The notes: a model not told the origin generated them from the sequence alone. DNA of 64,000 nt from Lapidilactobacillus dextrinicus DSM 20335 (GCF_001436095.1 NZ_AYYK01000016.1:56337-120336); one strand, 5' to 3'. Counted from the first letter of the stretch, positions 37,716 through 47,093 are shown. A program made the numbers and translations.

Positions 37716-38837
37716 TTACCACAATTCAGTTCCGCTTAATAATTCTAATAACCCTTGATAGTCACTGGCAACAACAACGGCCTCACCAAGCGTTGGTTGA
37801 TGATGTCCGGTTGCTTGAATAAGTGGCCAAAATGTAAAGCGCCAATTAACACGCCGTTGGATTTCCGCAAACACTTGCGGTTCCACGCTAGTTGCTAGAG
37901 CAATTAAAGCCCCTTCTTGGCGTAAATATAAATCTGGAACAGGCCAATCACAAATAGCCCGCAATTGAATTTCATACTGAGAAAAACCAGATACGGCTTC
38001 ATAAAGATCAGCAGCTTCATTAGTTCCAGAATAAATTCCCTTTACAAACAATAAACCAGCTTGTGTTTCGAAGAAGCTAATGCTCATTAAGCCTTGATAA
38101 TGAATATCTTTAGCAATTTCGTTAGCTACCCGTTGAATTTCAGTCATCAATTCTGGCTCGTTCTTTTGATGAGCCAAGGCACTATGAAAATCGCCGTTAC
38201 GGTAAACCGTCTCTAAAATTGGGAAAGTTTGAATCTTTTGATCCTGATCTTTACCAACCATAATCGTATATTCCTTAGCCCCTGGCACCCATGATTCTAA
38301 AATATAACTACCATCAGGCAAGTGATTTTCAAGACGATCTAAATCTTCAGGTTTTTCTAATAAATAATGAGACTGATTAGCCAAACCCTTTTGAATCGGT
38401 TTTACAATTGATGGATAACCAATCGAATCAATCACACCACGAATATCAGCTAATGACACCACCATTGCATAGGGTGGAATAATAATATTGTGATCTTCTA
38501 AGAACGCTTTTTCCAGATAGCGATCTTGTGTAATGGTCAATAATTCAGTTCCTTGCGGTATTTTATCTGCAATTTGAGCTTCATTAATAGCATTAACACT
38601 GACTTCTTCGTTAGTATAAATCACAACTTGACTAGCGTTAGCCAACTGCCGCAATAAATTAACATCATTGCATGATCCAACTAATACTCGATCAGCTGCG
38701 CGAGCGGCCAAATCGTGTGGATCAGATAATAACATATTAACCAAAAATCCTAACTTATGAGCAGCATTAGCTAACTGCCAACTACTGTGGCCGCCACCAA
38801 TGATACCAACATACGAGCGTGGATAAACAAAACTCAT
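37716..38837 (-). CDS. PurK-like ATP-grasp protein lacking catalytic residues
   Basis: 373 residues, clearly related along its length to N5-carboxyaminoimidazole ribonucleotide synthase (GIIGGG start, GYPSIVKPIQKG ATP-binding strand, ILESWVPGAKEYTIMV, QYEIQLRAICDWPVPDL). But the usual GGGQLGRM is GGGHSSWQ, the metal-binding Glu in the strand before the loop (normally VEMF) is Ser in SISFF, and the NEIAPRPHNSGH motif is replaced by KGIYSGTNEAAD, losing the second Glu and the His residues. So PurK activity is doubtful. It sits between pbuX and purB in the xpt-pbuX operon; ATG behind AGAGGG. A regulatory or different ligase role is possible. Confidence 0.8.
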   Translation of the reverse strand: MSFVYPRSYVGIIGGGHSSWQLANAAHKLGFLVNMLLSDPHDLAARAADRVLVGSCNDVNLLRQLANASQVVIYTNEEVSVNAINEAQIADKIPQGTELLTITQDRYLEKAFLEDHNIIIPPYAMVVSLADIRGVIDSIGYPSIVKPIQKGLANQSHYLLEKPEDLDRLENHLPDGSYILESWVPGAKEYTIMVGKDQDQKIQTFPILETVYRNGDFHSALAHQKNEPELMTEIQRVANEIAKDIHYQGLMSISFFETQAGLLFVKGIYSGTNEAADLYEAVSGFSQYEIQLRAICDWPVPDLYLRQEGALIALATSVEPQVFAEIQRRVNWRFTFWPLIQATGHHQPTLGEAVVVASDYQGLLELLSGTELW

Positions 38838-38879
38838 TTAATAACCCTCTAATCTTTTAGTCGTTACTTGAATGATTTA

Positions 38880-40187
38880 TCAGTTCGTTGTACTTTTAGT
38901 TTCTTTCTCACCAAAGTTTATTTTAACAAATAGCAAGTTTAAAATCACTGCCACTAAGCTTGCCACAACAATCCCATTTTGTAAGAATAGTTTAGCTTGA
39001 TCAGGTAAAGCGTTAAAAATTTCTGGTTTAATCGTGACGCCTAAACCAGCGCTAATTGAGGTTGCGACAATTAATAAATTCTTATCTTTGGAGAAATCAA
39101 CAGGTTGTAGCATCCGCATCCCTTGAACGGCAACCATACCGAACATCACTAACATCGCGCCACCTAAAACAGGATCGGGAATAATAGTTGCCAAAGCACC
39201 GGCTTTAGGTAATAACCCTAATAACACTAGGAAACCCGCTGCAAAATAAATAGGTTTACGAGTTTTAATGCCAGACATTTGGACTAAACCAACATTCTGT
39301 GAGAATGCCGTGTAAGGGAACGTATTAAACAAACCGCCTAAAATAATTGCTAATCCTTCAGCGCGGTAACCTTTCTTAAGATCTTCCTCACCGATTGGAC
39401 GATCAACGATATCACCTAAGGCAAAGTAGACACCTGTTGATTCCACCATAGAAACAAGCGAAATAATTACCATCGTTAGAATCGGTGCCGGTTCAAATTT
39501 AGGCGTACCAAAGTAAAATGGTTGTGGAAAATGGAACCAACTAGCCTCAACAACGGGTTGTAATGAGACCATTCCCATAAAACTAGCAACAACGGTCCCA
39601 ACAACTAGACCGATTAAAACCGCAATCGATCTTAAAAAGCCATGAGCCCACCCGTTAATAGCCAAAATCACCGCAATCGTAATAAAACCGACTAATAAGT
39701 AGCGCGGGTCACCAAAATCTTTAGCACCATCACCACCGCCTAGATTACCAATAGCTACTGGGATCAACGTTAAGCCAATAACTGTAATCAACGATCCCGT
39801 TACAACTGGTGGAAATAATTTTTTAATTTTAGCGAACCAACCGGAAATCAGAATTACAACTAAACCGGCCACCATAATGGAGCCATACATTGCCCCAATA
39901 CTATAATTCTTGCCGATCATCTTTAATGGTTCAATAGCTTGGACGGCACAGCCCAATACAACAGGTAAGCCAATGCCCATGAAGCGATTACTGCGTAGCT
40001 GCAGAAAGGTTGCCAATCCGCACATAAAAATATCAATTGAAACTAAGTAAGTTAGCTGTTTCGCAGAAAATCCTAGCGCGCCACCAATTAACAGTGGCAC
40101 TAGAACTGATCCGGAATACATAGCTAATAAATGCTGCAAACCTAATACGGCAGCTTTTGGGTTTGAAATTTGCGACTTTTCTTGCGT
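38880..40187 (-). CDS. pbuX: xanthine permease PbuX (NCS2 family), apparent ACG start
   Basis: Purine/proton symporter of about 420-435 residues with the NCS2 motifs of the xanthine/uracil branch: NPKAAVLGLQHLLAMYSG at the N terminus, YLVSIDIFMCG, FPPVVTGSLITVIGLTLIPVAI, and FGMVAVQGMRML. The first standard start codon is TTG at 40139, but it would cut away the conserved NPKAAVLG before the first membrane helix and has no ribosome site. AGGAG is placed ideally (8 bases) before ACG at 40187, which gives the expected N terminus; I use that start. It follows xpt by 14 bases. Confidence 0.85.
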   Translation of the reverse strand, partial: TQEKSQISNPKAAVLGLQHLLAMYSGSVLVPLLIGGALGFSAKQLTYLVSIDIFMCGLATFLQLRSNRFMGIGLPVVLGCAVQAIEPLKMIGKNYSIGAMYGSIMVAGLVVILISGWFAKIKKLFPPVVTGSLITVIGLTLIPVAIGNLGGGDGAKDFGDPRYLLVGFITIAVILAINGWAHGFLRSIAVLIGLVVGTVVASFMGMVSLQPVVEASWFHFPQPFYFGTPKFEPAPILTMVIISLVSMVESTGVYFALGDIVDRPIGEEDLKKGYRAEGLAIILGGLFNTFPYTAFSQNVGLVQMSGIKTRKPIYFAAGFLVLLGLLPKAGALATIIPDPVLGGAMLVMFGMVAVQGMRMLQPVDFSKDKNLLIVATSISAGLGVTIKPEIFNALPDQAKLFLQNGIVVASLVAVILNLLFVKINFGEKETKSTTN

Positions 40188-40201
40188 GGCTCTATCTCCT
40201 C

Positions 40202-40786
40202 TTAATCCTGATCCTCATCAACAAAAACAACTTGTCCATTTTCAAAAGCTTTAATCCGAGCTAATGATTGAACTTCAACACCATTTTCATCCAATAACTG
40301 GCGGCCCTTTTGGAATGTCTTCTCAATAACAATACCAACACCTTCAAGGGTTGCATCGGCAGCATCAATAATTTCCATTAATCCTTGAACAGCCTGACCG
40401 TTAGCCAAAAAGTCGTCAATAATCAACACATGATCATCGCTGCTTAAGAATTTTTTAGAGATAGAAATCTCGTTACTGACCTTTTTAGTAAATGAATAAA
40501 CCTTAGCGGTATACAAATCATTCTTTAAGGTTAAAGATTTATGCTTACGAGCAAAAACAACTGGCACTTGGAAAATCAAACCAGCCATTACTGCTGGTGC
40601 AATGCCTGAAGATTCAACAGTCAAAATCTTAGTAATTTTCTTATCTTGAAATAACCGATGAAATTCTTCTCCCATGTGATACATCAATTGAGGATCTACT
40701 TGGTGGTTCAAAAAGTTATCAACTTTTAAGACATCCTCGCCTAATACTTGCCCATCATTTTTAATTCTTTCTTCTAACTCGCGCAT
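40202..40786 (-). CDS. xpt: xanthine phosphoribosyltransferase
   Basis: 194 residues. It converts xanthine and PRPP to XMP, completing uptake by PbuX. The PRPP-binding motif [17 protein letters not shown] is present, with the [10 protein letters not shown] loop and the [10 protein letters not shown] stretch typical of Firmicute Xpt. ATG at 40786 follows GGAGG. In Bacillus the xpt-pbuX operon has a guanine riboswitch; I searched the 130 bases upstream and do not see its core here. Confidence 0.94.
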   Translation of the reverse strand: MRELEERIKNDGQVLGEDVLKVDNFLNHQVDPQLMYHMGEEFHRLFQDKKITKILTVESSGIAPAVMAGLIFQVPVVFARKHKSLTLKNDLYTAKVYSFTKKVSNEISISKKFLSSDDHVLIIDDFLANGQAVQGLMEIIDAADATLEGVGIVIEKTFQKGRQLLDENGVEVQSLARIKAFENGQVVFVDEDQD

Positions 40787-40815
40787 GATCAACCTCCACA
40801 ATTTTTATTTATCTT

Positions 40816-40844
40816 AACATAACACAGCGTCCACTGCATGACAA
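40816..40844 (-). promoter_or_regulatory. putative promoter of the xpt operon
   Basis: Minus strand: TTGTCA (40844-40839), 17-base spacer, TATGTT (40821-40816), giving a leader of only about 25 bases, too short for a purine riboswitch. Confidence 0.55.
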
Positions 40845-40926
40845 CGCCATTTAGAGAGACAATTTTGTTCTCTGTCATTACTTTTTCCTGGACCATTTAT
40901 TAAATAAAAAAACCTTACCGCACTAA

Positions 40927-41565
40927 TTACTGTTTATCGTAATCATCTAAATGATATTGCTGAATAAGTTCAATCAATTTTTCAGCGTAACCGGGATCGG
41001 TGGCATAGCCATCCGTTTCTAGCGCTTTGGCTGCTTCTTGGTAATTCTTTGCAGCTAAAAAATGTTGATACTGATTAGCATTCCAGGTTGTTCCTTTATG
41101 AAATAACTGGGCATGTTCAAGTAGTGAATCGCGATAAGAAGCATAAACCCGGAAGCGGGCCGTGACTGTTTTCCATTCACCATTTAAATATTCTTGGGTG
41201 GTCATTTCTTTGGTATTTTCAGTGCGATCACCCTTCACGCCAAACAAATTATTATATTTAGCAGTTAATTGACTTTGTCCCCAATCACTCTCCAAGATTG
41301 CCTGAGCAATTGTAATACTTGGCAATACCTGATAGGTCGCCTTTAATTGAACTGCTTCTGGTGCAACCTTATCAATAAAGTCTTGCTTTTCCGATGAGTT
41401 CGTTGATTGAGCCATTGTCGTTGTCGCCTCTTTTGGCTTAGTTGCCTGCTGTCGATCAACTAATGCTAGCAACAGCACCGCGCTGATAATTATCGCAATA
41501 ATAATCAAGCCTAAATTTGTGATCCCTAATTGAAAAAAATTGTGCGAACTTCGCCGCTTTGTCAC
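40927..41565 (-). CDS. glucosaminidase-domain peptidoglycan hydrolase, membrane-anchored
   Basis: 212 residues. One N-terminal membrane segment (IIIAIIISAVLLLAL, about residues 20-36) after a basic start, a short Thr/Ser linker, then a glucosaminidase/lysozyme-subfamily-2 domain: FIDKVAPEAVQLKATYQVLPSI, IAQAILESDWGQS with the catalytic Glu, NNLFGVKG, and the C-terminal GYATDPGYAEKLIELIQ. It cuts glycan strands of the cell wall. The start is GTG at 41565, six bases after GGAGG; the open frame continues to 41598 without signal. Confidence 0.9.
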   Translation of the reverse strand: MTKRRSSHNFFQLGITNLGLIIIAIIISAVLLLALVDRQQATKPKEATTTMAQSTNSSEKQDFIDKVAPEAVQLKATYQVLPSITIAQAILESDWGQSQLTAKYNNLFGVKGDRTENTKEMTTQEYLNGEWKTVTARFRVYASYRDSLLEHAQLFHKGTTWNANQYQHFLAAKNYQEAAKALETDGYATDPGYAEKLIELIQQYHLDDYDKQ

Positions 41566-41704
41566 ACTGTTCCTCCTTAATATACCTAAAGTATACAATC
41601 AGTCATTTTTAATCGTTGAGGTTAGAGTTTATTTTACAATAGCGTTGGTTCTTGTTCAAAATCGGCACCGTTATCATCTGACAACTTAATAGAAACTAAA
41701 GTTC

Positions 41705-42196
41705 TTAAATAAATAATTCCTTAGCTAAAACAATCATATCACGTAGTTGGATGCCATTTTCAATAATCGGTTGTTCATATCGCTCAAAAAAATTAGTTTT
41801 AATTTCAGCAAAACGAAAACCGGTACGAATATAAAACGCAATATTTTGTACTGAACCATCGCCGGTACCAACTAATAAACGTCGGCATCCTTGTTGACGT
41901 GCCTCATGCTCAACAAAGTTAATGAGCTGACGTCCAAATCCATGCCGCTGGTGCGTCGGAATAACGGCAATATTCATAATTTCTAAAGTTGTCTCATCTT
42001 GTGCCTTTACAAGAATACTACCAACAAATTCTCCAGCCTGCCTAAGTGCGTAAATTGTCGCAGTGGGTAAATAACGATTGATCATCATCCAAGATTCATC
42101 CGCCAAAAATAATAAAGCGGCAATCTGCTCCCGTGCTTCTAATGGTGATAACTGCCACAAACTTAATTCAGATGTCAGTTGCGCTTTAAACTCCAT
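41705..42196 (-). CDS. GNAT-family N-acetyltransferase
   Basis: 163 residues. The acetyl-CoA-binding motif A region is IMNIAVIPTHQRHGFGRQLINFVEHEA, with motif B YIRTGFRFAEIKTNFF after it. Substrate unknown; the C-terminal FFERYEQPIIENGIQLRDMIVLAK is typical of a lactobacillus subgroup. ATG behind AGGGAGAG. Monocistronic. Confidence 0.88.
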   Translation of the reverse strand: MEFKAQLTSELSLWQLSPLEAREQIAALLFLADESWMMINRYLPTATIYALRQAGEFVGSILVKAQDETTLEIMNIAVIPTHQRHGFGRQLINFVEHEARQQGCRRLLVGTGDGSVQNIAFYIRTGFRFAEIKTNFFERYEQPIIENGIQLRDMIVLAKELFI

Positions 42197-42291
42197 TAAC
42201 GCTCTCCCTATTAATAAAACTTATGTACTAAACAAAATAATAAATAATTATTAAACTAATCACTAAGTTGTGACGTATTTATTGCAGATAT

Positions 42292-42325
42292 CAAAAAAAA
42301 GGACCGACACGAATGTCGATCCAAA
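42292..42325 (-). terminator. terminator of the cold-shock gene
   Basis: GGATCGACA-TTCG-TGTCGGTCC stem-loop with a UUCG-type tetraloop followed by seven Ts on the minus strand. Confidence 0.92.
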
Positions 42326-42346
42326 ACTATTATTTAACTGATTAAA

Positions 42347-42547
42347 TTAAAGTTTGTTTACGTTAACGGCTTGTGGTCCGCGGTCGCTTTCTTCGATGTC
42401 GAAGCTAACTGCTTGGCCTTCTTCAAGAGTCTTGTAACCGTCGCCTTGGATAGCTGAGAAATGTACGAATACATCGCTACCATCTTCGCGAGTGATAAAA
42501 CCATAACCTTTTTCTGCGTTAAACCATTTAACTGTACCTTGTTCCAT
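42347..42547 (-). CDS. cold-shock protein, CspA family
   Basis: 66 residues, a single cold-shock domain that binds RNA and single-stranded DNA. RNP1 KGYGFI and RNP2 VFVHFS are both present; it starts [17 protein letters not shown] as usual. GAGGAGG precedes the ATG. The GC content and codon use are higher than in the neighbours, as expected for a highly expressed gene. The upstream region is long and gene-free, as for many csp genes with extended leaders. Confidence 0.96.
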   Translation of the reverse strand: MEQGTVKWFNAEKGYGFITREDGSDVFVHFSAIQGDGYKTLEEGQAVSFDIEESDRGPQAVNVNKL

Positions 42548-42958
42548 TAGAACTTTTCCTCCTCTAAGAGACTAATAATTTGTTTGTATTTCTGTGTGGT
42601 ACTAATGGAAGAAAGTCTATACGAACAATCGAATCAATACCATTCAAAAACTACAACTCTCATACTACCATGCACCATATTAAAATACAAGGCTTTATTC
42701 GCTGATAAACATTTATTTTTTTAATTTCTCACAATGTTAAGCGCTGTCGCGTATTCATTATTTTATGCATTTTAAAATTAAATCATTGATTATTAAGGGT
42801 ACCATCAAGATTAAACCGTTCTTTCTATTAAGAACTAAATACATTGGTTTAGACCAGCGTTCTTTTTCAAGTCGATCAATCGGTACGAATATTGTTTACG
42901 CTTTAACTTGTTACTATTTTATGATACCTTAATTGTAAGACATTAGGAGGAGACGGTC
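42548..42958. other. divergent intergenic region, csp leader and ykyA upstream sequence
   Basis: 411 bases without a gene. The left part should be the 5' leader of the cold-shock mRNA. In the middle (about 42822-42872) nested inverted repeats occur: AAACC...GGTTT enclosing GTTCTT...AAGAAC. I could not assign confident promoters. Confidence 0.35.
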
Positions 42959-43603
42959 GTGATGAAACACCGGCGTTATCTTTTACCACTTTTACTGGTT
43001 GGTTTATTCATTCTAACCAGTTGTCAAAAAACGATCAACACCAAAACAGAATTAAAAGATAATACAGAAGCAGTTATTACCGAGCTCAAACTTCAAAAAA
43101 AACAATTAACGATTATTGAAAATACCTATAATCAGTTACAGCAACAAATGCCTGAAGCTCAGAAAAAAAATCCCGATACTAATTTATTAGAAGATCAGGA
43201 TTCAAAAGTTTATTCGCTTAATCAAAAAGCACAAGCTGCGACTGATCAGGTTGCCGATAGCCAAAAGAAAATTGAAAAAATCAATGCTCGTTTAAAAAAT
43301 ACAGCAACCAAAAAATTAACCAATTTACCTAATAGTTCTATTCTGCAATTAACTCAGGCTTTGCATATTGTCCAATTAGACCATGAAAGTTTTAACAAGT
43401 TCATGACCGCTTATAAAAAGGATCAAACGGCATTGTATAAACATGCGCCTGAATTATTAACTGAAGAAAATAATGAACTAGATGAATTAATTTCTCAGAA
43501 CACTCAGTACTTAGGCGCCGTTAATCAACAATTAGAGATTCTTCAAGTCAACATTAATTCCAGTTTAACCAACGCCAAAAAATTGTTGACCGCGTTAAAG
43601 TAA
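42959..43603 (+). CDS. YkyA-type lipoprotein
   Basis: 214 residues. A basic start, a hydrophobic segment and the lipobox LTSC (Cys at residue 22) identify a lipoprotein signal peptide, so the mature protein is tethered outside the membrane. The rest is nearly all charged coiled-coil helix (KTINTKTELKDNTEAVITELK...; LTNAKKLLTALK at the end), as in Bacillus YkyA, a putative cell-wall-binding lipoprotein. GTG at 42959 or ATG at 42962 may start it; AGGAGG lies 8 and 11 bases before. Function unknown. Confidence 0.85.
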   Translation: MMKHRRYLLPLLLVGLFILTSCQKTINTKTELKDNTEAVITELKLQKKQLTIIENTYNQLQQQMPEAQKKNPDTNLLEDQDSKVYSLNQKAQAATDQVADSQKKIEKINARLKNTATKKLTNLPNSSILQLTQALHIVQLDHESFNKFMTAYKKDQTALYKHAPELLTEENNELDELISQNTQYLGAVNQQLEILQVNINSSLTNAKKLLTALK

Positions 43604-43607
43604 TAAC

Positions 43608-43643
43608 AAAAGGATCTGAACAAAACGTTCAGACCCTTTTTTA
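43608..43643. terminator. terminator between the YkyA and ECF genes
   Basis: AAAAGGATCTGAAC / GTTCAGACCCTTTT around a five-base loop, T-run on the plus strand and A-run before it. Confidence 0.85.
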
Positions 43644-43653
43644 ATAAAATTAA

Positions 43654-44271
43654 TTATAATTGCCGACGATCCCAAACGTGTTTTAAAGGAATAGCTAACA
43701 ATGGTACCACCACTGCGCCACCGATTGCTTCAGCAATCCCGTTAACACCTAAAGAAAGCATCAATAAGATAATTAAATTATCCGTATTACCTTTTAATCC
43801 TAATAAATTTAATAAAGGTGCCGAGTTTCCCATAAAGATTAAACTAGTCAGTAAAATAACCAACATGGTATTGGCAATGGCGCCTAAAAGACCAGTCAAT
43901 CCCAGTGAGAACGGTTGTGGTAACTTAGTTTTGACAAGAAGCCGTGGCAGTCCACCTGCTAACCAACCAACAAACACACGCGGTAATATTGCAATAATTG
44001 GATTAGTGAATAAAATAAACGTGACGGTTCCGGGAGTCGTATAAGCATGAATTAATGAAACAATCCCCCAAATTAAGCCCAAAATAGCGCCATCACGTGG
44101 TCCCATTAAAATAGCACCTACCATGACGACAATTAAAATCAAAGAAATGCCTGGCATTCCCGGAATAATTGTCAAATAACCAAGAAATGGCACAAACGTT
44201 TGTAATAATAAGATAGCTGAAAAAATACCAATGATGGCAATCCTTTGAGCGCGCTGACGTGTTCGATTCAA
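43654..44271 (-). CDS. ECF transporter S component, PanT-like (pantothenate?)
   Basis: 205 residues with about six membrane helices. As in PanT proteins: IAIIGIFSAILLLQTFVPFLGYL, VGAILMGPRDGAILGLIWGI, and FTNPIIAILPRVFVGWLAGGL. It would deliver a vitamin to the shared EcfAA'T module, which is not in this window. Pantothenate is the best guess by similarity, not proven. The start is taken as TTG at 44271 behind GAGGTGAG; a GTG three codons earlier lies inside that site. Confidence 0.85.
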   Translation of the reverse strand: MNRTRQRAQRIAIIGIFSAILLLQTFVPFLGYLTIIPGMPGISLILIVVMVGAILMGPRDGAILGLIWGIVSLIHAYTTPGTVTFILFTNPIIAILPRVFVGWLAGGLPRLLVKTKLPQPFSLGLTGLLGAIANTMLVILLTSLIFMGNSAPLLNLLGLKGNTDNLIILLMLSLGVNGIAEAIGGAVVVPLLAIPLKHVWDRRQL

Positions 44272-44408
44272 TTTACTCACCTCAAGTTTAACTTGCTTTA
44301 ATTTTACCTGAAATTATTAAAACTGAGTAGCCAATTCACTTAAATATTTAAATCCACAACGTTGTTAATTATTTTTCAATTCAATCTTTAACTCAGCAGC
44401 ATTTTAGT

Positions 44409-45977
44409 CTACTCATCTCGTTTACTGCTTGGTGAAAAGTAATGTGTAACTTTTTGCTTTTCATCATCTAAGGATTTTTCAATGTATTTCAATTCATGTT
44501 GATACCGACCCTGTGGGAAAACGGTTCGTTGCACATCTTCTACTTTACGATGCCGAATTTTCCAATTATAGTCAGTCTTTTTAGGGCGTTGCGTCCCTAA
44601 ACGATAAATCAATAAAGTGATCGCTAAAATCACCACCAAAAAGGCGATCATAATCAATAAATAGCTTAGTTTAGAGATTGCTTTAAAGTTACTACCTGGT
44701 ATAAAGGTTGAACCCACCACAATTAGCGATGATATTAACCCAATGGTTGCAACTAGCGTTTGACCTATTTTACCACCAGGAACCTTAAACGTTCGCTCTG
44801 GTTTATTTTTTTGTTTAATTTGCCGTAAATAAGCAACAAAAATCAAAATATACGTTACTAAATACAACATGACAGTTAGTGACATTGCCATTTGATAGGC
44901 ACCATTATTGCCACCAAAAACAACTGTTAATAAGAAGCTGATCACTGAAACAATTAGACCTTGAACCAGAATAAGCCGAACTGGTACATCATGACGATTA
45001 ACGTGTAAAAAATAATGCGGTAAAATGCCATCTTCCGCCGTGACAAACAAAGATTTCACGGGCCCAATAATCCACGAACTAATTTCGCCGACCATGCCTA
45101 AAACCATCAATAGCCCGATCACATTAACGCCCCAATGCAGTAGTGGTATCGTTCGGGCAAACATTTGACCAACAGCTTGAATAACACCTTGATTCAAGGT
45201 TAAATTAGCCACAGGTACAACGGCGGCAACCGATAGTCCCCCTAAAGAATCAAAAACAATTGCAAAAATAACTAAGGTTAATAGTTCCAACGGATAGTTT
45301 TTGCGCGGATTTTTTAAGTCCGTGATATAGGCTGCCGAAGCCTCGATACCAGTAAACGCAAGAATATATGGAACAATCGTCGCAATTGAAAAGTGCTGAG
45401 TCAATGTCTGCCAGTTACTAGCCCAATTTGTATTGAAAGCCACTTGACCTGAACCTAATAAATAGATTAATCCTAAAACTAATAAAACTAATGACGGAAA
45501 CACAATACCGATGGTAAAACTAATATTAACAATTTTTTCGGTATTACTAACACCGCCTAATTGCCAAGCCGTCATGCCCCAATAAATCAGTAAAAAGCAA
45601 AGCCACTTTAACCAAGGATTCGTATTAAGTGCGTCCCACTTCAACACGTATGACAAAGAACCAATAATAAAGTAAATCATCGTGATAAAGTTAACGGTAA
45701 TTTGTAACCATTGGAAGAAAACTGCAACAAAGCCCCACCGTGCACCTAAAACATTTTTTACCCAGGTATAAACGCCACCTTCATTATTACCATCAATAGT
45801 AGCCAATTCGGCGGCGCATAATGCGACTGGTAAAAACCAAATTAAACCTGCTAAAAATAAACAGACAACTGCCAGTAGACCTGATTGTGCAAAAGCTGGA
45901 TATTCATCGGCAGACATTAGCATTGCCGCGGTTAAGGTAAAAAAGCCCCAAAAATTCATTTTTTTATTTGTTGTCAT
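44409..45977 (-). CDS. APC-family amino acid permease, GadC-like antiporter
   Basis: 522 residues, 12 predicted membrane helices, of the glutamate:GABA antiporter group: FFTLTAAMLMSADEYPAFAQSG, PVALCAAELATIDGNNEGGVYTWV, FTGIEASAAYITDLKNPRKNYPLE and VGEISSWIIGPVKSLFVTAEDG. The C-terminal charged tail (about residues 465-522) is long, as in GadC, where it plugs the pore at neutral pH. No glutamate decarboxylase is nearby, so substrate and acid-resistance role are open. ATG behind AAGGTAGG. Confidence 0.88.
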   Translation of the reverse strand: MTTNKKMNFWGFFTLTAAMLMSADEYPAFAQSGLLAVVCLFLAGLIWFLPVALCAAELATIDGNNEGGVYTWVKNVLGARWGFVAVFFQWLQITVNFITMIYFIIGSLSYVLKWDALNTNPWLKWLCFLLIYWGMTAWQLGGVSNTEKIVNISFTIGIVFPSLVLLVLGLIYLLGSGQVAFNTNWASNWQTLTQHFSIATIVPYILAFTGIEASAAYITDLKNPRKNYPLELLTLVIFAIVFDSLGGLSVAAVVPVANLTLNQGVIQAVGQMFARTIPLLHWGVNVIGLLMVLGMVGEISSWIIGPVKSLFVTAEDGILPHYFLHVNRHDVPVRLILVQGLIVSVISFLLTVVFGGNNGAYQMAMSLTVMLYLVTYILIFVAYLRQIKQKNKPERTFKVPGGKIGQTLVATIGLISSLIVVGSTFIPGSNFKAISKLSYLLIMIAFLVVILAITLLIYRLGTQRPKKTDYNWKIRHRKVEDVQRTVFPQGRYQHELKYIEKSLDDEKQKVTHYFSPSSKRDE

Positions 45978-46075
45978 AATCTGCCTACCTTATTCAACGT
46001 CTAAATTAATTGTATGCCGCTGATTTAAGGAATACAATTGATAGCCTTAGTCGCTACTGCTTAATGACCATACAT

Positions 46076-46114
46076 AAAAAGAGATTGAAACGAATCGTTT
46101 CAATCTCTTTTTAT
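46076..46114. terminator. terminator after nagB
   Basis: AAAAAGAGATTGAAACG and its exact complement around a short loop; T-runs on both strands. Confidence 0.93.
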
Positions 46115-46165
46115 TTGAATTGTCTTTTAAAGTAATATGCTTTAAAACTTATAAATTAGATTATC

Positions 46166-46879
46166 TTAATATTTGTTTGAGAGCTTGCTTGCAGCAGCTT
46201 CGTCTAAAATAAAGATAACATCATCATGATTTTGTAAAGCACTTGCAGGTACATCTGTTGTTACAGGGCCTTCAATAGTTGCTTTGATGGCATCAGCTTT
46301 ATCTTCACCATAAGCTAACAAGAGAATCTTCTTGCTCTTTAAGATTGAACCAATACCCATTGAGATAGCTTTATGAGGAACATCGTCTTCATTAGCGAAG
46401 AAACGAGCGTTAGCATCGATAGTTGATTGAGTTAAATCAACTTCATGTGTTAAGCTATCAAAGGCTGAACCGGGTTCATTAAAACCAATGTGACCATTAC
46501 GGCCAATTCCTAAAATTTGCACATCGATAGGGTTATCTTCAATAATTTGGTCATATTCTTTAGCAGCAGCATTAATATCTGCAGCCATACCATCAGGTAC
46601 ATAGCTCATCTTAAATGGTTTTTTGTTGAATAAGTTATCTTTCATAAAGTAGTGGTAACTTTGATCATTATCAAATGGTAAACCAACATATTCATCCAAG
46701 TTAACAGAAGTCATATTTGAAAAATCAAGATCACTGCTAGTCATTGCATTGTAAAGTGTAATTGGTGTACTACCAGTTGCTAAACCTAGAACCTTTGCAC
46801 CGTTTTCAATACCAGATTTAATAATATTGAAGGCTGCTTGGCCACCTTCATTTTTATCTTTATAAATTTCAACTTTCAT
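46166..46879 (-). CDS. nagB: glucosamine-6-phosphate deaminase
   Basis: 237 residues. It converts glucosamine-6-phosphate to fructose-6-phosphate and ammonia. Conserved motifs: [15 protein letters not shown] near the N terminus, NLDEYVGL with the catalytic Asp, [16 protein letters not shown], and the monomeric short Gram-positive length. ATG behind AGGAGG. The promoter carries a NagR-type operator, so it belongs to the nagA/nagR regulon encoded 14 kb to the right. Confidence 0.97.
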   Translation of the reverse strand: MKVEIYKDKNEGGQAAFNIIKSGIENGAKVLGLATGSTPITLYNAMTSSDLDFSNMTSVNLDEYVGLPFDNDQSYHYFMKDNLFNKKPFKMSYVPDGMAADINAAAKEYDQIIEDNPIDVQILGIGRNGHIGFNEPGSAFDSLTHEVDLTQSTIDANARFFANEDDVPHKAISMGIGSILKSKKILLLAYGEDKADAIKATIEGPVTTDVPASALQNHDDVIFILDEAAASKLSNKY

Positions 46880-46896
46880 CGCAGTATCCTCCTTGT

Positions 46897-46937
46897 TTGG
46901 TCTAGTCCAATTTACCGCGATTTTAAAATTTTGTCAA
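46897..46937 (-). promoter_or_regulatory. nagB promoter with NagR operator
   Basis: Minus strand: TTGACA (46937-46932), 17 bases, TAAATT (46914-46909). The operator TTGGACTAGACCAA (46910-46897) covers the start site and matches the NagR/DasR box TGGTCTAGACCA with one mismatch. Confidence 0.78.
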
Positions 46938-47048
46938 GATAAATACCTAAGGTAACGAAAATTTATTTCAGTTTTTTATAGACATTTTTATTAAAAATCA
47001 ACGTATTGAACTCAACTAAAAAATGTCACACTAATTTTCATTTTTGGG

Positions 47049-47077
47049 TTGACCGTTTTTTCTAAATAGCCTATAAT
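47049..47077 (+). promoter_or_regulatory. promoter of tRNA-Leu
   Basis: TTGACC (47049-47054), 17 bases, TATAAT (47072-47077): near-consensus. Confidence 0.88.
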
Positions 47078-47093
47078 AGTCTTTGCAATGTTT

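Noticed and set aside
40787..40926. Guanine/xanthine riboswitch upstream of xpt-pbuX
   Set aside because: The predicted leader is about 25 bases and the conserved purine aptamer core and hairpins are not present.
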